This document shows positions 8,422 through 17,670 of a DNA stretch of 64,000 bases, one piece after another (position 1 is the stretch's first letter; each line of letters opens with the position of its first letter). Under the pieces are notes generated by a model. The model was given only the letters and a program-made list of their open reading frames with translations, was not told the origin of the DNA and ran no database searches. The stretch spans positions 424,706 through 488,705 of the forward strand of contig JADJQU010000005.1 in the NCBI GenBank assembly GCA_016712565.1, written 5' to 3'. This stretch comes from Planctomycetota bacterium (GTDB taxonomy: Bacteria > Planctomycetota > UBA1135 > GCA-002686595). Both the position numbers and the translations under genes were made by a program.

Positions 8422-11400
8422 ATGCGCCTCTTGCTTCCCCTGGCCCTGGCCGCCCTCTCGCTCCTGCAGGGCGAACCCGAGGATTCGCTGCGCTACATGG
8501 CCGGGCTCGCGGCCAAGGGCCTGCCGGCCGAGCTGCAGCGGGAGGCCGAGCAGTTCCTGCGCGCCTACCCCAATCACGGTCGCGTGTCCGAGGCCCGCTA
8601 TCGGCTGGCGTCGGCCTACTTCGAGCAGGGCCGGGTGGCGGAAGCGGCCAAGCTGCTGTCGCCGATCGCGGTGCTCTCCGGCTTCGACCTCGCCCCCGAG
8701 GCCAACTTCCGTCTCGGTCAGTGCGAGCTGGATCTCGGTCGCCCCAAGGAGGCGGCCGCGGCCCTGGAGCGCGCGCTGTCCTTCGGAAAGGAGTATCTGG
8801 AGGTCCCCGCGCGGGCCTTGCTGGGCGACGCCCAGCTCTCCGCGGGCCGCGTGGACGAGGCCGGTCGCAGTTTCCGGCGCGTGCTGGAGCTGGCGCCCAA
8901 GGGCGAGTCGGCACCCGACGCCGTGTGCGGCTTGGCGTGGTGCGCCCTGCGTTCCCAGGACCACGCCGCGGTGCAGGACCTCGCCGGGAAGTTCCTGGCC
9001 GCCTTCCCCGGGCACGGACGTGCGGGCGAAGTGCAGTTCCTGAAGGCCGAGGCACTCTTCGAACTGGGCCGTCCCGAGGAATCCCTGGCGGCCTACGGCA
9101 AGGTGAGCGGCGAGGCCTTCGCGGATGCCGCCGTGCGCGGCGCGGGCTTCGCTTGCGCGGCGCTCGGCCGTCACGCCGATGCGGCGGAGGCCTTCGCTCT
9201 CCTGATCCAACGCCATCCCCAGTCGCGCTTCGTCGAGGAGGCCCGGCTGCAGTTGGGCGTCGAGCGCCTGGCCGCGGGGGACCCACGCGGGGCCCTGGCC
9301 GCCCTGCCCGCCGAGACCCTCGGTGCCTCCGGCGAGGGCGCCTACTGGCGCGCGCGGGCCCTGTCGGCCGCCGGTGAGGACGGGGCCGCCCTGGAACTCG
9401 CCACCCGGGCCTCGCGCGGCGAGGCTGACCGCGAGAAGGCCGCGCGCTGGGCTTCGCTGCGCGCCGATCTGCTCGCGCGGACAGGCAGGCCCGACGAGGC
9501 ACGAGCCGCCTACGAGGCCGCGGACACCGACTACGCCCTGCAAGCCGCGGCGGTGGCCAGCCTCGAGGCCAAGCGACCGGAGGAGGCCCTCAGGCTCGCG
9601 CGCAAATTGCTGGAGCGCAATCCTCGCTCGACCTATCGACAGGAGGCGCTGCTGGCCGCCGCGGAGGCGCTGTTCTCCCTGGGGCAACACGCCGAGGCGG
9701 AAGGGGCCTACCTGGCCGCGGCCGAAGCGGACAAGGACGCGGAGCGACGGGGCCGTTCGCGTCTGCGCGCCGCCTGGTGCCGCTACCTGGCGGGGGATGC
9801 CGTCCGTGCGGCCGCCATGTTCAAGGAACTGTCGCGGACGCCGGGCGACGGGCCCCTGGCGGACGAGGCCTGCTTCATGGCGGCACGGGCGGCCCTGGAT
9901 GCCGGCGACACCCGCTCCGCACGGGCCGGATACGACAAGTACCTGGAGCGCTTTCCCCAGGGCACGCGCCGCGGCGAAGCCCTGTTGGCGAGCGCGCGAC
10001 TGGCGGACGGGTCGGAGGCCGACGCTCGACTGGAGGCGGCGCTGGCCGCTCCCGGTTCGGAGGCCACCGCGGCCGAGGCGCGCTTCGAACTCGCCGAGCG
10101 GCTCTCCAAGGCGGGGGACTTCGAGGGAGCCCTGACCCACTACGAGACCCTGCTGCGCTCCAGCCCGCCGCCCGCGCTGGCGGCCTCCAGTCGCTACGGC
10201 CAGGCCTGGTGCCACTTCAGCCGGGGCCGGAATCAGGAAGCCCTGGCGGCGCTGGCGCCCCTCTTCGCCCAGCCGAGCGGCGGCGCCCCGGCCCTCCAAG
10301 GCGAGTTGGAACTGGCCGCTCTGGAACTCTCGGTGTTCGCCGCGTCCAGGCAGGGCGACCTCGCCGCGGCCGAACGCCACTTCAGGCTCTTGGAGGAGCG
10401 TGGTGCCTCCGACACGCGCCTGTGGGCCGCCGCGAGCGCGCTGTTGGAGGCGCTCCCGCCAGAGGCCGGGGGGGCGCGCCGCGCCGAACTCCTCGAGCGC
10501 TGCGCCCGGGCAGCCAAGTCGCCGGCCGTGAAGGGGGAGATCGAGGCCCAACGCTCGCTTCTGTGCCTGGCCGCGGGCGATCGCGAGCAGGCCCTGCAAC
10601 GGATCGACGCCGCCTGGCGCGCCGCGCCGCAGTCCGCGGCCGTGCGCGAGGCCGCCTGCACGGTCGGCGAGAGTTGCCTCGCCGCGAACGACGCGGACAG
10701 CGGCCAGGGCATCCTGCGGGCCCTGGCCCGCGACGAACGGGCGCCCTGGGCGGATCGGGCGGTCTACCGACTGGGGCATTGGCGGCTTTCCCGCGGCGAG
10801 GCTCGCGGCGCCGCACAGGATCTGGCCGGATTTGCAGGGCGTTTTCCGGGGTCCGCGCTCAAGCTCCCCGCGCGCTTCCTGGAAGCCGAAGCGCTGCTGC
10901 GGGCCGGGGACAGCGCCAAGGCCCTGACCGCCTTCGAAGGACTGGGGGCCGAGGACGTCGGCGTGGAGCTCGCGCCCAAGGTGCTGTTCCGCGTGGGCAC
11001 GCTGCACTGCAAGGCGGGCCGCTGGGCCGAAGGCGAGCGCGAGCTCACCGTGCTGCTGGAGCGCTTCCCCAAGTTCGAGAACGGGCCCGAGGCCCAACTG
11101 TGGCAAGCCAGGGCCCAGGCGGAGCGCGGCGAGCGCCGGCTGGCCCGGACCACCTTCGAGACCCTGGCCCGCGCCGATCGGGGCTGGATCGGCGCCGAGA
11201 GCCTGCTCTCCCTGGGCGAACTCTCGCTGGCGTCCGGCGATCCGGCCGGCGCGGAAGAAGCCCTGCGCCACTTCCTGAAGGTGGCCGTGCTGTTCTCGGA
11301 CGTGGAGCTCGTGGCCCGCTCCAACTGGGGCGCGGGGCGCGCCCTCGAAGCACTGGGCCGCCACGACAAGGCCGCCGAGTGCTACCGCGAGATCGTGTCC

Positions 11401-11466
11401 AAGGCCCCCAAGACCGAGTGGGCGAGCCGCGGCCGTGAGCGCCTGGTGGCGCTCGCCTCCCGTTGA
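8422..11466 (+). CDS. Large exported tetratricopeptide-repeat protein
   Basis: 1014 residues. Signal peptide MRLLLPLALAALSLLQG, then about two dozen helical TPR-like repeats throughout (RYRLASAYFEQGRVAEAAKL, NFRLGQCELDLGRPKEAAAA, ALFELGRPEESLAAYGKV). SD 'ccggag' precedes the ATG at 8422. TPR solenoids mediate protein-protein contacts; in the periplasm the nearest functional analogue is CpoB/YbgF, encoded beside the Tol system. The ExbB/TolQ gene begins 100 bp downstream in the same orientation, followed by ExbD/TolR and a TonB-like protein, so this is probably the periplasmic scaffold of that energy-transducing complex (inference from context). Confidence 0.85.
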   Translation: MRLLLPLALAALSLLQGEPEDSLRYMAGLAAKGLPAELQREAEQFLRAYPNHGRVSEARYRLASAYFEQGRVAEAAKLLSPIAVLSGFDLAPEANFRLGQCELDLGRPKEAAAALERALSFGKEYLEVPARALLGDAQLSAGRVDEAGRSFRRVLELAPKGESAPDAVCGLAWCALRSQDHAAVQDLAGKFLAAFPGHGRAGEVQFLKAEALFELGRPEESLAAYGKVSGEAFADAAVRGAGFACAALGRHADAAEAFALLIQRHPQSRFVEEARLQLGVERLAAGDPRGALAALPAETLGASGEGAYWRARALSAAGEDGAALELATRASRGEADREKAARWASLRADLLARTGRPDEARAAYEAADTDYALQAAAVASLEAKRPEEALRLARKLLERNPRSTYRQEALLAAAEALFSLGQHAEAEGAYLAAAEADKDAERRGRSRLRAAWCRYLAGDAVRAAAMFKELSRTPGDGPLADEACFMAARAALDAGDTRSARAGYDKYLERFPQGTRRGEALLASARLADGSEADARLEAALAAPGSEATAAEARFELAERLSKAGDFEGALTHYETLLRSSPPPALAASSRYGQAWCHFSRGRNQEALAALAPLFAQPSGGAPALQGELELAALELSVFAASRQGDLAAAERHFRLLEERGASDTRLWAAASALLEALPPEAGGARRAELLERCARAAKSPAVKGEIEAQRSLLCLAAGDREQALQRIDAAWRAAPQSAAVREAACTVGESCLAANDADSGQGILRALARDERAPWADRAVYRLGHWRLSRGEARGAAQDLAGFAGRFPGSALKLPARFLEAEALLRAGDSAKALTAFEGLGAEDVGVELAPKVLFRVGTLHCKAGRWAEGERELTVLLERFPKFENGPEAQLWQARAQAERGERRLARTTFETLARADRGWIGAESLLSLGELSLASGDPAGAEEALRHFLKVAVLFSDVELVARSNWGAGRALEALGRHDKAAECYREIVSKAPKTEWASRGRERLVALASR

Positions 11467-11566
11467 GTTTTCGCAGGGACAGAGCCCCGAGCCGTTCCTC
11501 CCGGATCCCCGTTCCCGCCCGTTCGACGCCGCGAAACACCGAACCCATCTGCCAGGAGAATCTCCC

Positions 11567-12232
11567 GTGATCGCACTGATCGTTGCCAGCACGCCCGCGC
11601 AGCAGAGCACCCTGCCCTCGCTTTGGGAACTGACCCTGAGCGGCGGGCCCCTGATGATCCCCCTGGCCCTGTGTTCCGTGCTGGCCTTGGCCTTCGCCAT
11701 CGAACGGGCCCTGGGCACCCGTTCCGCCGCACTGGGCTCGGAGAGCTTCGCTCGCACTCTGGTGCAGGCGGTTCAAACCGGCGGGCCCCACCAGGGGCTG
11801 GTCCTGTGCGACGCCACGCGCACGCCCCTGTCGCGGGTGATGCGCCTGGCCCTGGAGAACTCCACCGTCTCCCGCGCCGAGCGCGAGAAGCGGGTCGAGG
11901 ATGCGGCCACGCTGGAAGTCCGTCGCCTCCAGGCGAGGCTCAAGCCCCTGCACTTGATCTACCTGGTGGCGCCGCTCCTGGGCCTCCTGGGCACCGTGTG
12001 GGGCATGATCCTGGCCTTTGCCACGATCGCCACCCGCGACGGGCTCGGCAAGCCCGGACTGTTGGCCGAAGGCGTGTACCAGGCCCTGGTCACCACGGCC
12101 GCGGGGCTCGTGATCGCGATCCCCACGGTGGTCGTGTACAGCTGGCTCAGGGCGCGCATCGAACGCTTCGCGCGGCGCACGGAAAGCGTCTACGCGGAGC
12201 TGGACCGTGGCCTGTCCACGCCGGGAGCCTGA
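11567..12232 (+). CDS. ExbB/TolQ/MotA-type proton channel subunit
   Basis: 221 residues from GTG at 11567, chosen because AGGAGA lies 7 nt upstream; an earlier in-frame start at 11435 reads through non-coding sequence. Three membrane segments (about 24-46, 125-146, 168-190) with the signature VAPLLGLLGTVWGMI and TTAAGLVIAIPTVV typical of ExbB/TolQ. It forms the proton-motive-force stator with ExbD, energising a TonB- or TolA-like protein. Only 2 nt separate its stop from the ExbD-like ATG, so they are co-translated. Confidence 0.93.
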   Translation: MIALIVASTPAQQSTLPSLWELTLSGGPLMIPLALCSVLALAFAIERALGTRSAALGSESFARTLVQAVQTGGPHQGLVLCDATRTPLSRVMRLALENSTVSRAEREKRVEDAATLEVRRLQARLKPLHLIYLVAPLLGLLGTVWGMILAFATIATRDGLGKPGLLAEGVYQALVTTAAGLVIAIPTVVVYSWLRARIERFARRTESVYAELDRGLSTPGA

Positions 12233-12234
12233 TC

Positions 12235-12642
12235 ATGCGCATCCGGGACGAGGACGGCGTCGAAGAGGCCGAGTTCAGCATGGCGCCGATGATCGACGTC
12301 GTGTTCCAACTGCTGATCTTCTTCATGGTGTCGACGACCTACGCGACCCAGGAGAAGGAGCTGGGGGTCGAGCTGCCCACCGCGCGCTCGGGGGAGTCCG
12401 CGGGAGGCGCGCCCCAGGAAATGGTGATCAACGTGTTCCGGGATGGACGCGTGACCCTGGACGGGCGGGCCGTGGAGCAGGGGGAACTGGACCGCGTGCT
12501 GGCGGAGGCGGCGCGCGCGAATCGCGCGACCCAGGTGACCATCCGCGGCGATCGCCTGACCAGTCACGAGCGCATCGTGTCCGTGATGGATGCCTGCGGC
12601 GTGGCGGGGCTGTCGAATCTGGCCCTCGGGACCCGGGACTAG
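12235..12642 (+). CDS. ExbD/TolR biopolymer transport protein
   Basis: 135 residues. Single N-terminal membrane segment at ~19-38 with the essential protonatable Asp21 in PMIDVVFQLLIFF, then a periplasmic ExbD domain (ELPTARSGE, VTIRGDRLTSHERIVSVMDAC). Partner of the ExbB-like protein encoded immediately upstream. The stop at 12640-12642 is followed after 3 nt by the GTG of the giant TonB-like gene, giving the order ExbB-ExbD-TonB-like. Confidence 0.94.
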   Translation: MRIRDEDGVEEAEFSMAPMIDVVFQLLIFFMVSTTYATQEKELGVELPTARSGESAGGAPQEMVINVFRDGRVTLDGRAVEQGELDRVLAEAARANRATQVTIRGDRLTSHERIVSVMDACGVAGLSNLALGTRD

Positions 12643-12645
12643 GCC

Positions 12646-14886
12646 GTGGGCTGGTTCCATCCCCGTTGGGTGGCCGGGCTCAGCCTGGCCGGCGCCCTGG
12701 CCTTCGCGCTGTGGCTCGGACTCGGCCGCGACGGCGGCTGGTCCGACGGCCTGCGCGTGGTGTCCGACCCGGCCCTGCAGCGGCGGGCGACCTGGGGGGA
12801 CGCCCGTCCCGCGCCCTGGGGCAACGCCGACGGGGCCACGCGGGCGGCCCTGTCGCCGGACGGCCGTTGGATCGTCTGGGCCTTGCCGAGCGAGGGGAAA
12901 CGAGGCAAGCCAGGACCGGTGCCTCGACGCCATCGAACAGGGCCACGCCGGTCCCGGTTTGCGCATCGACGGACTGTGCAGCGACTTCGACGACAGCGCT
13001 CCTGCCTTTGGACCCGGCCATGTGTACTTCTCCTCCGACCGGCCCGGCGGACAGGGCGGCCATGACCTCTGGCGCGCGAGCTTCGCCGACGGTTCCTTCG
13101 GGACGCCCGAGCCCGTGCCCGGTCCGGCCAACACGGCGGGGGACGAGCGGGATCCGGCGCCCGCGCTGCGCGAGGCGCGGCTCGTGTTCTCCTCCGATCG
13201 GGATGGGGCGGGCTGGGACCTCCACGAGGCGCCCCTGGGTCCTGGCGAGTCGCGCCGGATCGAGGAGCTCTGCACCCGGGGAGACGAGCGCGAGGCCCTG
13301 TTCACCGCGGAGGATCGGGCGCTGGTGTTCGCCCGCGACGGTGGGGACGGTTTCGACCTGTTTCGCGCGGCCCGCTTCGAGGGCCGCTTCCAGGGAGCCC
13401 TCGCGCTCGGCGCCTTGAACACCGCCGACGACGAGCGCGCGCCCTGCCTCGATCCCGATCCCCTGGCGCTGTGCTTCGCCCGTCGGCGCGACGCCGAAAC
13501 GGGTGCGTTGCTGCGCGCGCCGGCCGTGGAGTTGTTCCTCGGGCCGCGGACTCCCATCGGCTGGATGGAATGGCTGGCCCTGGCGGGTCTCTTGCTGCTC
13601 GCGCTGCTCGCCCTGCTGACGCGCCGCTTCCCCGAGCTGGAGAACTTCACCAAGTGCCTGCTGGTCTCCGTGGTTCTCCACCTGCTCCTGGTGTGGTGGT
13701 TCCATGCCGTGTGGCTGAACCTGGGCGACGGGCGGCGGGAAGAGCAGCGGGCTCCGATGCAGGTGCGACTGGAGCGGCCTTCGCCGGCCGTCGCGCCGCC
13801 GGAGGTGGAAGCCCCGGAGACCGCGGAGATTCTCGTGCAACGCGAGGAGGTCGCGCGCAGCGAACCCGCCTTGCCGGAGGTGGCCACGCCCCAGGACTCG
13901 CCGCGCGAGGTGTTGCGCCGAGCGGAATGGGCGCCCACGGAGAGCGAAGCTCGCCCCACGCCCAGCGCGGAGCTGGTGCCGGAACTCTCGAGCGCGCCGG
14001 AAGTTGTGCGGGCAGAGCCCCACGCGCAGCGACTGCCCAGCGACGCGCCTCCTGGCGAGAGCCTGGCGGCCTTGGAGCCGCGACCCGAGCCCCGAGCGGC
14101 TCCGACGGCGGCAACCCGACCGCCGGCCCTGGACCTGTCTGAGCTGGCCGAGCTGGCCGCGGTCGTACCCACGGGCGTTTCCGCTCGGACTCCCGAGCGC
14201 CTGGAGTCCGCGGGAACGGCGGCCCGGCCCCTTCCGCCGCGGGCGTCCGTGGAGGCCGCTGCCCCGGAGCACACCTCCCGCGTGCGCCCGCCGGAGCCCA
14301 CGCTCGCGCCGACCGTTTCGGCGTCGTCGGCCCGGGCGCCGCGAGAGAGCACTTCCTCCGGTGAGACCGCGGCTCCGGCCCCGCATCTGGACCTCGAGTC
14401 CCTGGCCGACGCCGCGGCGGCACCCACCTCGCGGTCCATCGGGACACCTTCCCGTGCCGCCCTGGACACGCCACGCGGCAGCCCCGCGGCCAGCCGCGAC
14501 ACGGGCGCCTTGGCCCGCCGCGGCTCACCCGAGGTCGCCGACCCGGCCGCCCAGGCCAGGGCCGCACGGGAGGAGCTGGAGATGTCGATGGCCTCGGGGG
14601 TCAGCGGGCGGGCCGCCCCCGAATCCCTGCGGGGCGCCGCCAGGTCCGACGGCGCCCGCGCGGCGGGCTCGGCGCCCGAGTTGGTGCTCGGGGAAGCCGG
14701 CGGCGCTGGAACGGCTCCTGGCCGGGGCCGCGACTCGAGCTCCAGTGGTCCTGAGCGCGCGGCGACGACCCGGGCTCCGCTGCACCAGGCCCTGCTCGGC
14801 GGTTCAGAGGCCCTGTCGCCCGCGAGACGCGCCAGCGAAGGAGCCCCGGCGGGCCTCGCGTCCCGCGCCGCGCTGGAGACGCCCTC
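12646..14886 (+). CDS. TonB-like giant membrane protein, N-terminal part: PD40 propeller, TonB-type anchor, Pro/Ala linker (frameshifted)
   Basis: GTG at 12646 opens with a membrane segment (VAGLSLAGALAFALWLGLG) and DGRWIVWALPSEG; the coherent frame then shifts at about 12895 in GAGGGG (one extra G) to NEASQDRCLDAIEQ. PD40/WD40-like repeats follow (YFSSDRPGGQGGHDLWRAS, VFSSDRDGAGWDLHE), then two hydrophobic segments: GWMEWLALAGLLLLALLALL and SVVLHLLLVWWFHAVWLNLG. The second resembles a TonB N-terminal anchor. About 370 residues rich in Pro, Ala, Glu and Ser then look disordered, suitable for spanning the periplasm. A second shift near 14880 joins the next entry. With both shifts corrected, 12646-16596 is one protein of about 1,316 residues. 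Position after ExbB and ExbD supports the TonB-like reading, which remains inferred. Confidence 0.65.
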
Positions 14887-16596
14887 GGGTTCACGCTCGA
14901 GCAGTCTGCGGTCCACGGGCTCCAGGACGACGGGCCCAACGCCGCGCCGCGAGAGGCCGACGCCGCACCCCAACTGGCCCTGGGGGAGTGGGCGCCCGAG
15001 GAGGGGCGTTCCGGCCCCAGGGGCGCGAATTCGGCCGCGCCGGCCCGGGCGGAGATCGAGCGCGCTGCCCGCGGTTCCGCGGCGCCGTCGCCTGCCCTCG
15101 ACCGGCAAGGGCTGCCGGGCCCATGGGCCTCCGCGGAGGACGCTCCGATCCAGGCACCGGGTCGCAGTCGTGCGCCCCTCCACCCGGGGACGACGCCTGG
15201 GCCTCGGTCGCTGCAAGACGTTCCCTCGGAAGTGGCCCGCGCCGCGGGCGGGGTTCCCCCCGCCGGCGAGGCCCGGTGGCTCCCGGAGGTCCCAGCCGCA
15301 ACTCCCGGCGGCGGGCCCGCGGCCGGCCAGGGAACCCAGGGGCCCACGCGTGCGGCGTCGCCGGCCGCCGCCTCGGCCCGCGCCACGCCGCGCGCCGGCG
15401 GCCCGGAGTTCGCGCGGGCCCCGGCGGCCGAGATCGCGGACGAGGCTCGGCCGGGCAAGTCCCCGTGGGAGGCGACTCCCTATCGCAACCGCGACGGCGC
15501 CGAGAAGGCTCGGGCCCTGGAACAGTACGGCGGCAGCGAGGAAACCGAGGCCGCCGTGGCGCGCGGCCTCGCCTACTTGGCGAAGATTCAGAGCCGTTCC
15601 GGGCCCAGCAGCGGTTCCTGGGGCGACGTCTCCGTGGTGGACCCGAAGTACGGCCGAGTCGCCGTGGGCAAGACCGCGCTTTGCGTGCTCGCGTTTCTGG
15701 GCGCCGGACACACGCCCCAGTCGAACACGGAGCACTCGGCCGTGGTGGCCCGGGCCCTGGGGTTCCTGCTCTCCACCCAGGACGAGGAGAGCGGCCACTT
15801 CGGCGATGCGTCCGCCTACGACCACGGGATCTCCACCTACGCCGTGGCCGAGTGCTATGCCCTGACGCGCGACGGGAGCCTGCGGCCGGCCCTGGAAAAG
15901 GCCCTGGCCCATGTGCTCGCCATGCAGTCGCGAAGGAACGACCCGCGCTTCCAGGGCGGGTGGGGCTACTACTTCGCCGACGGGTCCCACTACGACCCGT
16001 GGCCGCGGACTTCGATCACGGCCTGGCAGGTGATGGCGCTGGAGTCGGCGCGGCTTTCGGGGCTCCAGGTTCCCGACGGGAGCTTCGACGCGGCGCGGGC
16101 GTTCCTGGAGAAGGCGTTCGATCCCCAGCTGGGTGCCTACCGCTACAACCACGAGCCCGAGCGGCTGTCGTCGGTCTACGCCACACTGCCCGCCTCCACG
16201 CCGGCCGCGCTCTTTGCCCTGGCGCTGCTGGGTGAGGACGTCACTTCCGCCAGGCATCGCGTGTCCCGCGACTACGTGTTGGAGCGCGCCCCGGACGGCT
16301 ACCGCTTCACCGGCGAGCTGGACTTCGTGCGCCGAGCCCGCGGCAATCCCTACTTCTGGTACTACGGCACCCTGGCCATGTTCCGCGTCGGCGGCGAGGA
16401 GTGGCGGCGCTGGAACGTGGCCCTGCAAGAGTGCCTGCTGCCTGCCCAGGGCAGCGACGGAGCCTGGGATCCCCTGGATCCCTACGCGCGCTACGCCCGG
16501 GACCACGGTGGGGACAAGAGCTACACCACCGCCCTGTGCGTGCTGAGCCTGGAAGTCTACTACCGCTACTACCTGCCCTTGCTCAAGGTGCGTTGA
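14887..16596 (+). CDS. C-terminal part of the TonB-like protein: squalene-cyclase/prenyltransferase-like α/α toroid
   Basis: Continuation of the preceding entry in another frame, coherent from about 14881 (FTLEQSAVHGLQDDG). A GTG at 15232 is the first start codon in this frame, so gene callers would begin there (454 residues). After ~190 disordered residues comes a toroid domain: VARGLAYLAKIQ, GSWGDVSVVDPKYGRVAVGKTALCVLAFLGAGHTP, LGFLLSTQDEESGHFG, QGGWGYYF, DPWPRTSITAWQVMALESA, GSDGAWDPLDPYA. These match terpene-cyclase/prenyltransferase-like repeats common in planctomycete secreted proteins, which rarely retain cyclase chemistry; no DxDD motif is seen. It probably binds rather than transforms ligand. 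Convergent with the NHL gene at 16627. Confidence 0.75.
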   Translation, partial: GFTLEQSAVHGLQDDGPNAAPREADAAPQLALGEWAPEEGRSGPRGANSAAPARAEIERAARGSAAPSPALDRQGLPGPWASAEDAPIQAPGRSRAPLHPGTTPGPRSLQDVPSEVARAAGGVPPAGEARWLPEVPAATPGGGPAAGQGTQGPTRAASPAAASARATPRAGGPEFARAPAAEIADEARPGKSPWEATPYRNRDGAEKARALEQYGGSEETEAAVARGLAYLAKIQSRSGPSSGSWGDVSVVDPKYGRVAVGKTALCVLAFLGAGHTPQSNTEHSAVVARALGFLLSTQDEESGHFGDASAYDHGISTYAVAECYALTRDGSLRPALEKALAHVLAMQSRRNDPRFQGGWGYYFADGSHYDPWPRTSITAWQVMALESARLSGLQVPDGSFDAARAFLEKAFDPQLGAYRYNHEPERLSSVYATLPASTPAALFALALLGEDVTSARHRVSRDYVLERAPDGYRFTGELDFVRRARGNPYFWYYGTLAMFRVGGEEWRRWNVALQECLLPAQGSDGAWDPLDPYARYARDHGGDKSYTTALCVLSLEVYYRYYLPLLKVR

Positions 16597-16626
16597 CCGG
16601 CGGGACGGGGGGGCAGCGCCCGTGCC

Positions 16627-17658
16627 TCACTGCTTTTCCGGCAGGGGCTCCAGCTTGGTGACGCGGCCGGTGGAGACCCAGTCCATCACGTAGAGGTTGC
16701 CCGCGGCGTCGAAGCACACGGCGTGGGGAGAAATGAACTCGCCGGCCTTGAACTTCTCGGGCGGCACGCCGTTCTGGGCCCGCAGGGACTCGTCGGGCTG
16801 GTCGCCCAACTGGGCCAGGAGGCGGAACTCCGCGTCGAACACGGTCACGCGCCCGGCGAGGTCGGCCACGGCGTAGCGCTCTCCGAAGCGCGCCAGTCCG
16901 CAGGGCCGCCGCAGATCGTGGGCCACGACCTCGAGGCACTGGCCCTCGAGATCGAACACCTGCAGGCGATGGTTCTCGCGATCGGCGACGATCAGCCGCG
17001 GCGTCTTGCCCAGGGTGTCGAGCAAGAGGCCGTGGGGCGTTTGGAACTTTCCGGTCTCGCTTCCCGGCCCGCCGAAGGACTTCAGGTACTTGCGTTCCTT
17101 GTCGTAGACATGGACCCAGGACTTGCCGTAGCCGTCGGCCACGAACAGGCGCCCGTCGGGAGCGAGGGCCACGGCGGTGGGGTTGTACTCCTCCCGCGCG
17201 CCGTAGATGCCGGATTCCTTGGGGTAGCCCAGGGTCCATTCGACCGCGCCCGCAAGGGTGGTGCCCAGCACCTCGTGGCGGCTGGTGTGGGCCAGGATCA
17301 GGCGCTCGTCCTTGCCCGTGCCGTGGCGCAGCATCCCGTGGGTCCCGCCCCGGAATTCCTTGCCCCAGGCGCGCACGAACTGGCCGCTCTGTTCGAAGAC
17401 GACCACCGCGTTGTCGGTGTCGGTGTTGACCAGCACACGGCCTCCCTCGTCGATCACGATGCCGCCGTGGGTGTTGCCGAACTTCCCGCCCTCCGGGAGC
17501 CTGGCCCAATCCCGGACCCAACGGTATCGGGCGCTGCCCTCGCCCACGATCACCTCGGCCGGCGCGGCCTGGATCGTGGCGGGCGCCTGGGCCTGCGTCG
17601 CGGGGACGGGAGCGGAGTCGTGGAGGAGGACAGAGGCTGCGAGCAGCACGGCGATCAT
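16627..17658 (-). CDS. Secreted NHL-repeat six-bladed β-propeller protein
   Basis: 343 residues. Signal peptide at the N-terminus (MIAVLLAASVLLHDSAPVPA). NHL repeats are clear: FGNTHGGIVIDEGGRVLVNT, YNPTAVALAPDGRLFVADGY, FQTPHGLLLD…RLIVADRENHRLQVFD, FISPHAVCFDAAGNLYVMDW. The family includes peptidyl-α-hydroxyglycine lyase-like and SMP-30-like propellers, but no catalytic set can be asserted. Its ATG lies 12 nt after the stop of the TPR-like gene upstream, so the two form an operon. Likely periplasmic, binding function unknown. Confidence 0.85.
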   Translation of the reverse strand: MIAVLLAASVLLHDSAPVPATQAQAPATIQAAPAEVIVGEGSARYRWVRDWARLPEGGKFGNTHGGIVIDEGGRVLVNTDTDNAVVVFEQSGQFVRAWGKEFRGGTHGMLRHGTGKDERLILAHTSRHEVLGTTLAGAVEWTLGYPKESGIYGAREEYNPTAVALAPDGRLFVADGYGKSWVHVYDKERKYLKSFGGPGSETGKFQTPHGLLLDTLGKTPRLIVADRENHRLQVFDLEGQCLEVVAHDLRRPCGLARFGERYAVADLAGRVTVFDAEFRLLAQLGDQPDESLRAQNGVPPEKFKAGEFISPHAVCFDAAGNLYVMDWVSTGRVTKLEPLPEKQ

Positions 17659-17670
17659 GGGACGTTGGGG

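Noticed and set aside
8311..11757. 1,148-residue open frame on the minus strand opposite the TPR gene
   Set aside because: Shadow of the TPR repeats; Gly/Arg-rich with no recognisable motif.
12190..16506. 1,438-residue open frame on the minus strand
   Set aside because: High-GC antisense shadow: compositionally biased (Arg/Gly/Pro/Ser), no domains, and opposite to PD40, TonB-like and toroid sequence.
12646..16596. Functional squalene-hopene cyclase
   Set aside because: Toroid repeats are present but no DxDD protonation motif, and it is fused to membrane anchors and a linker.
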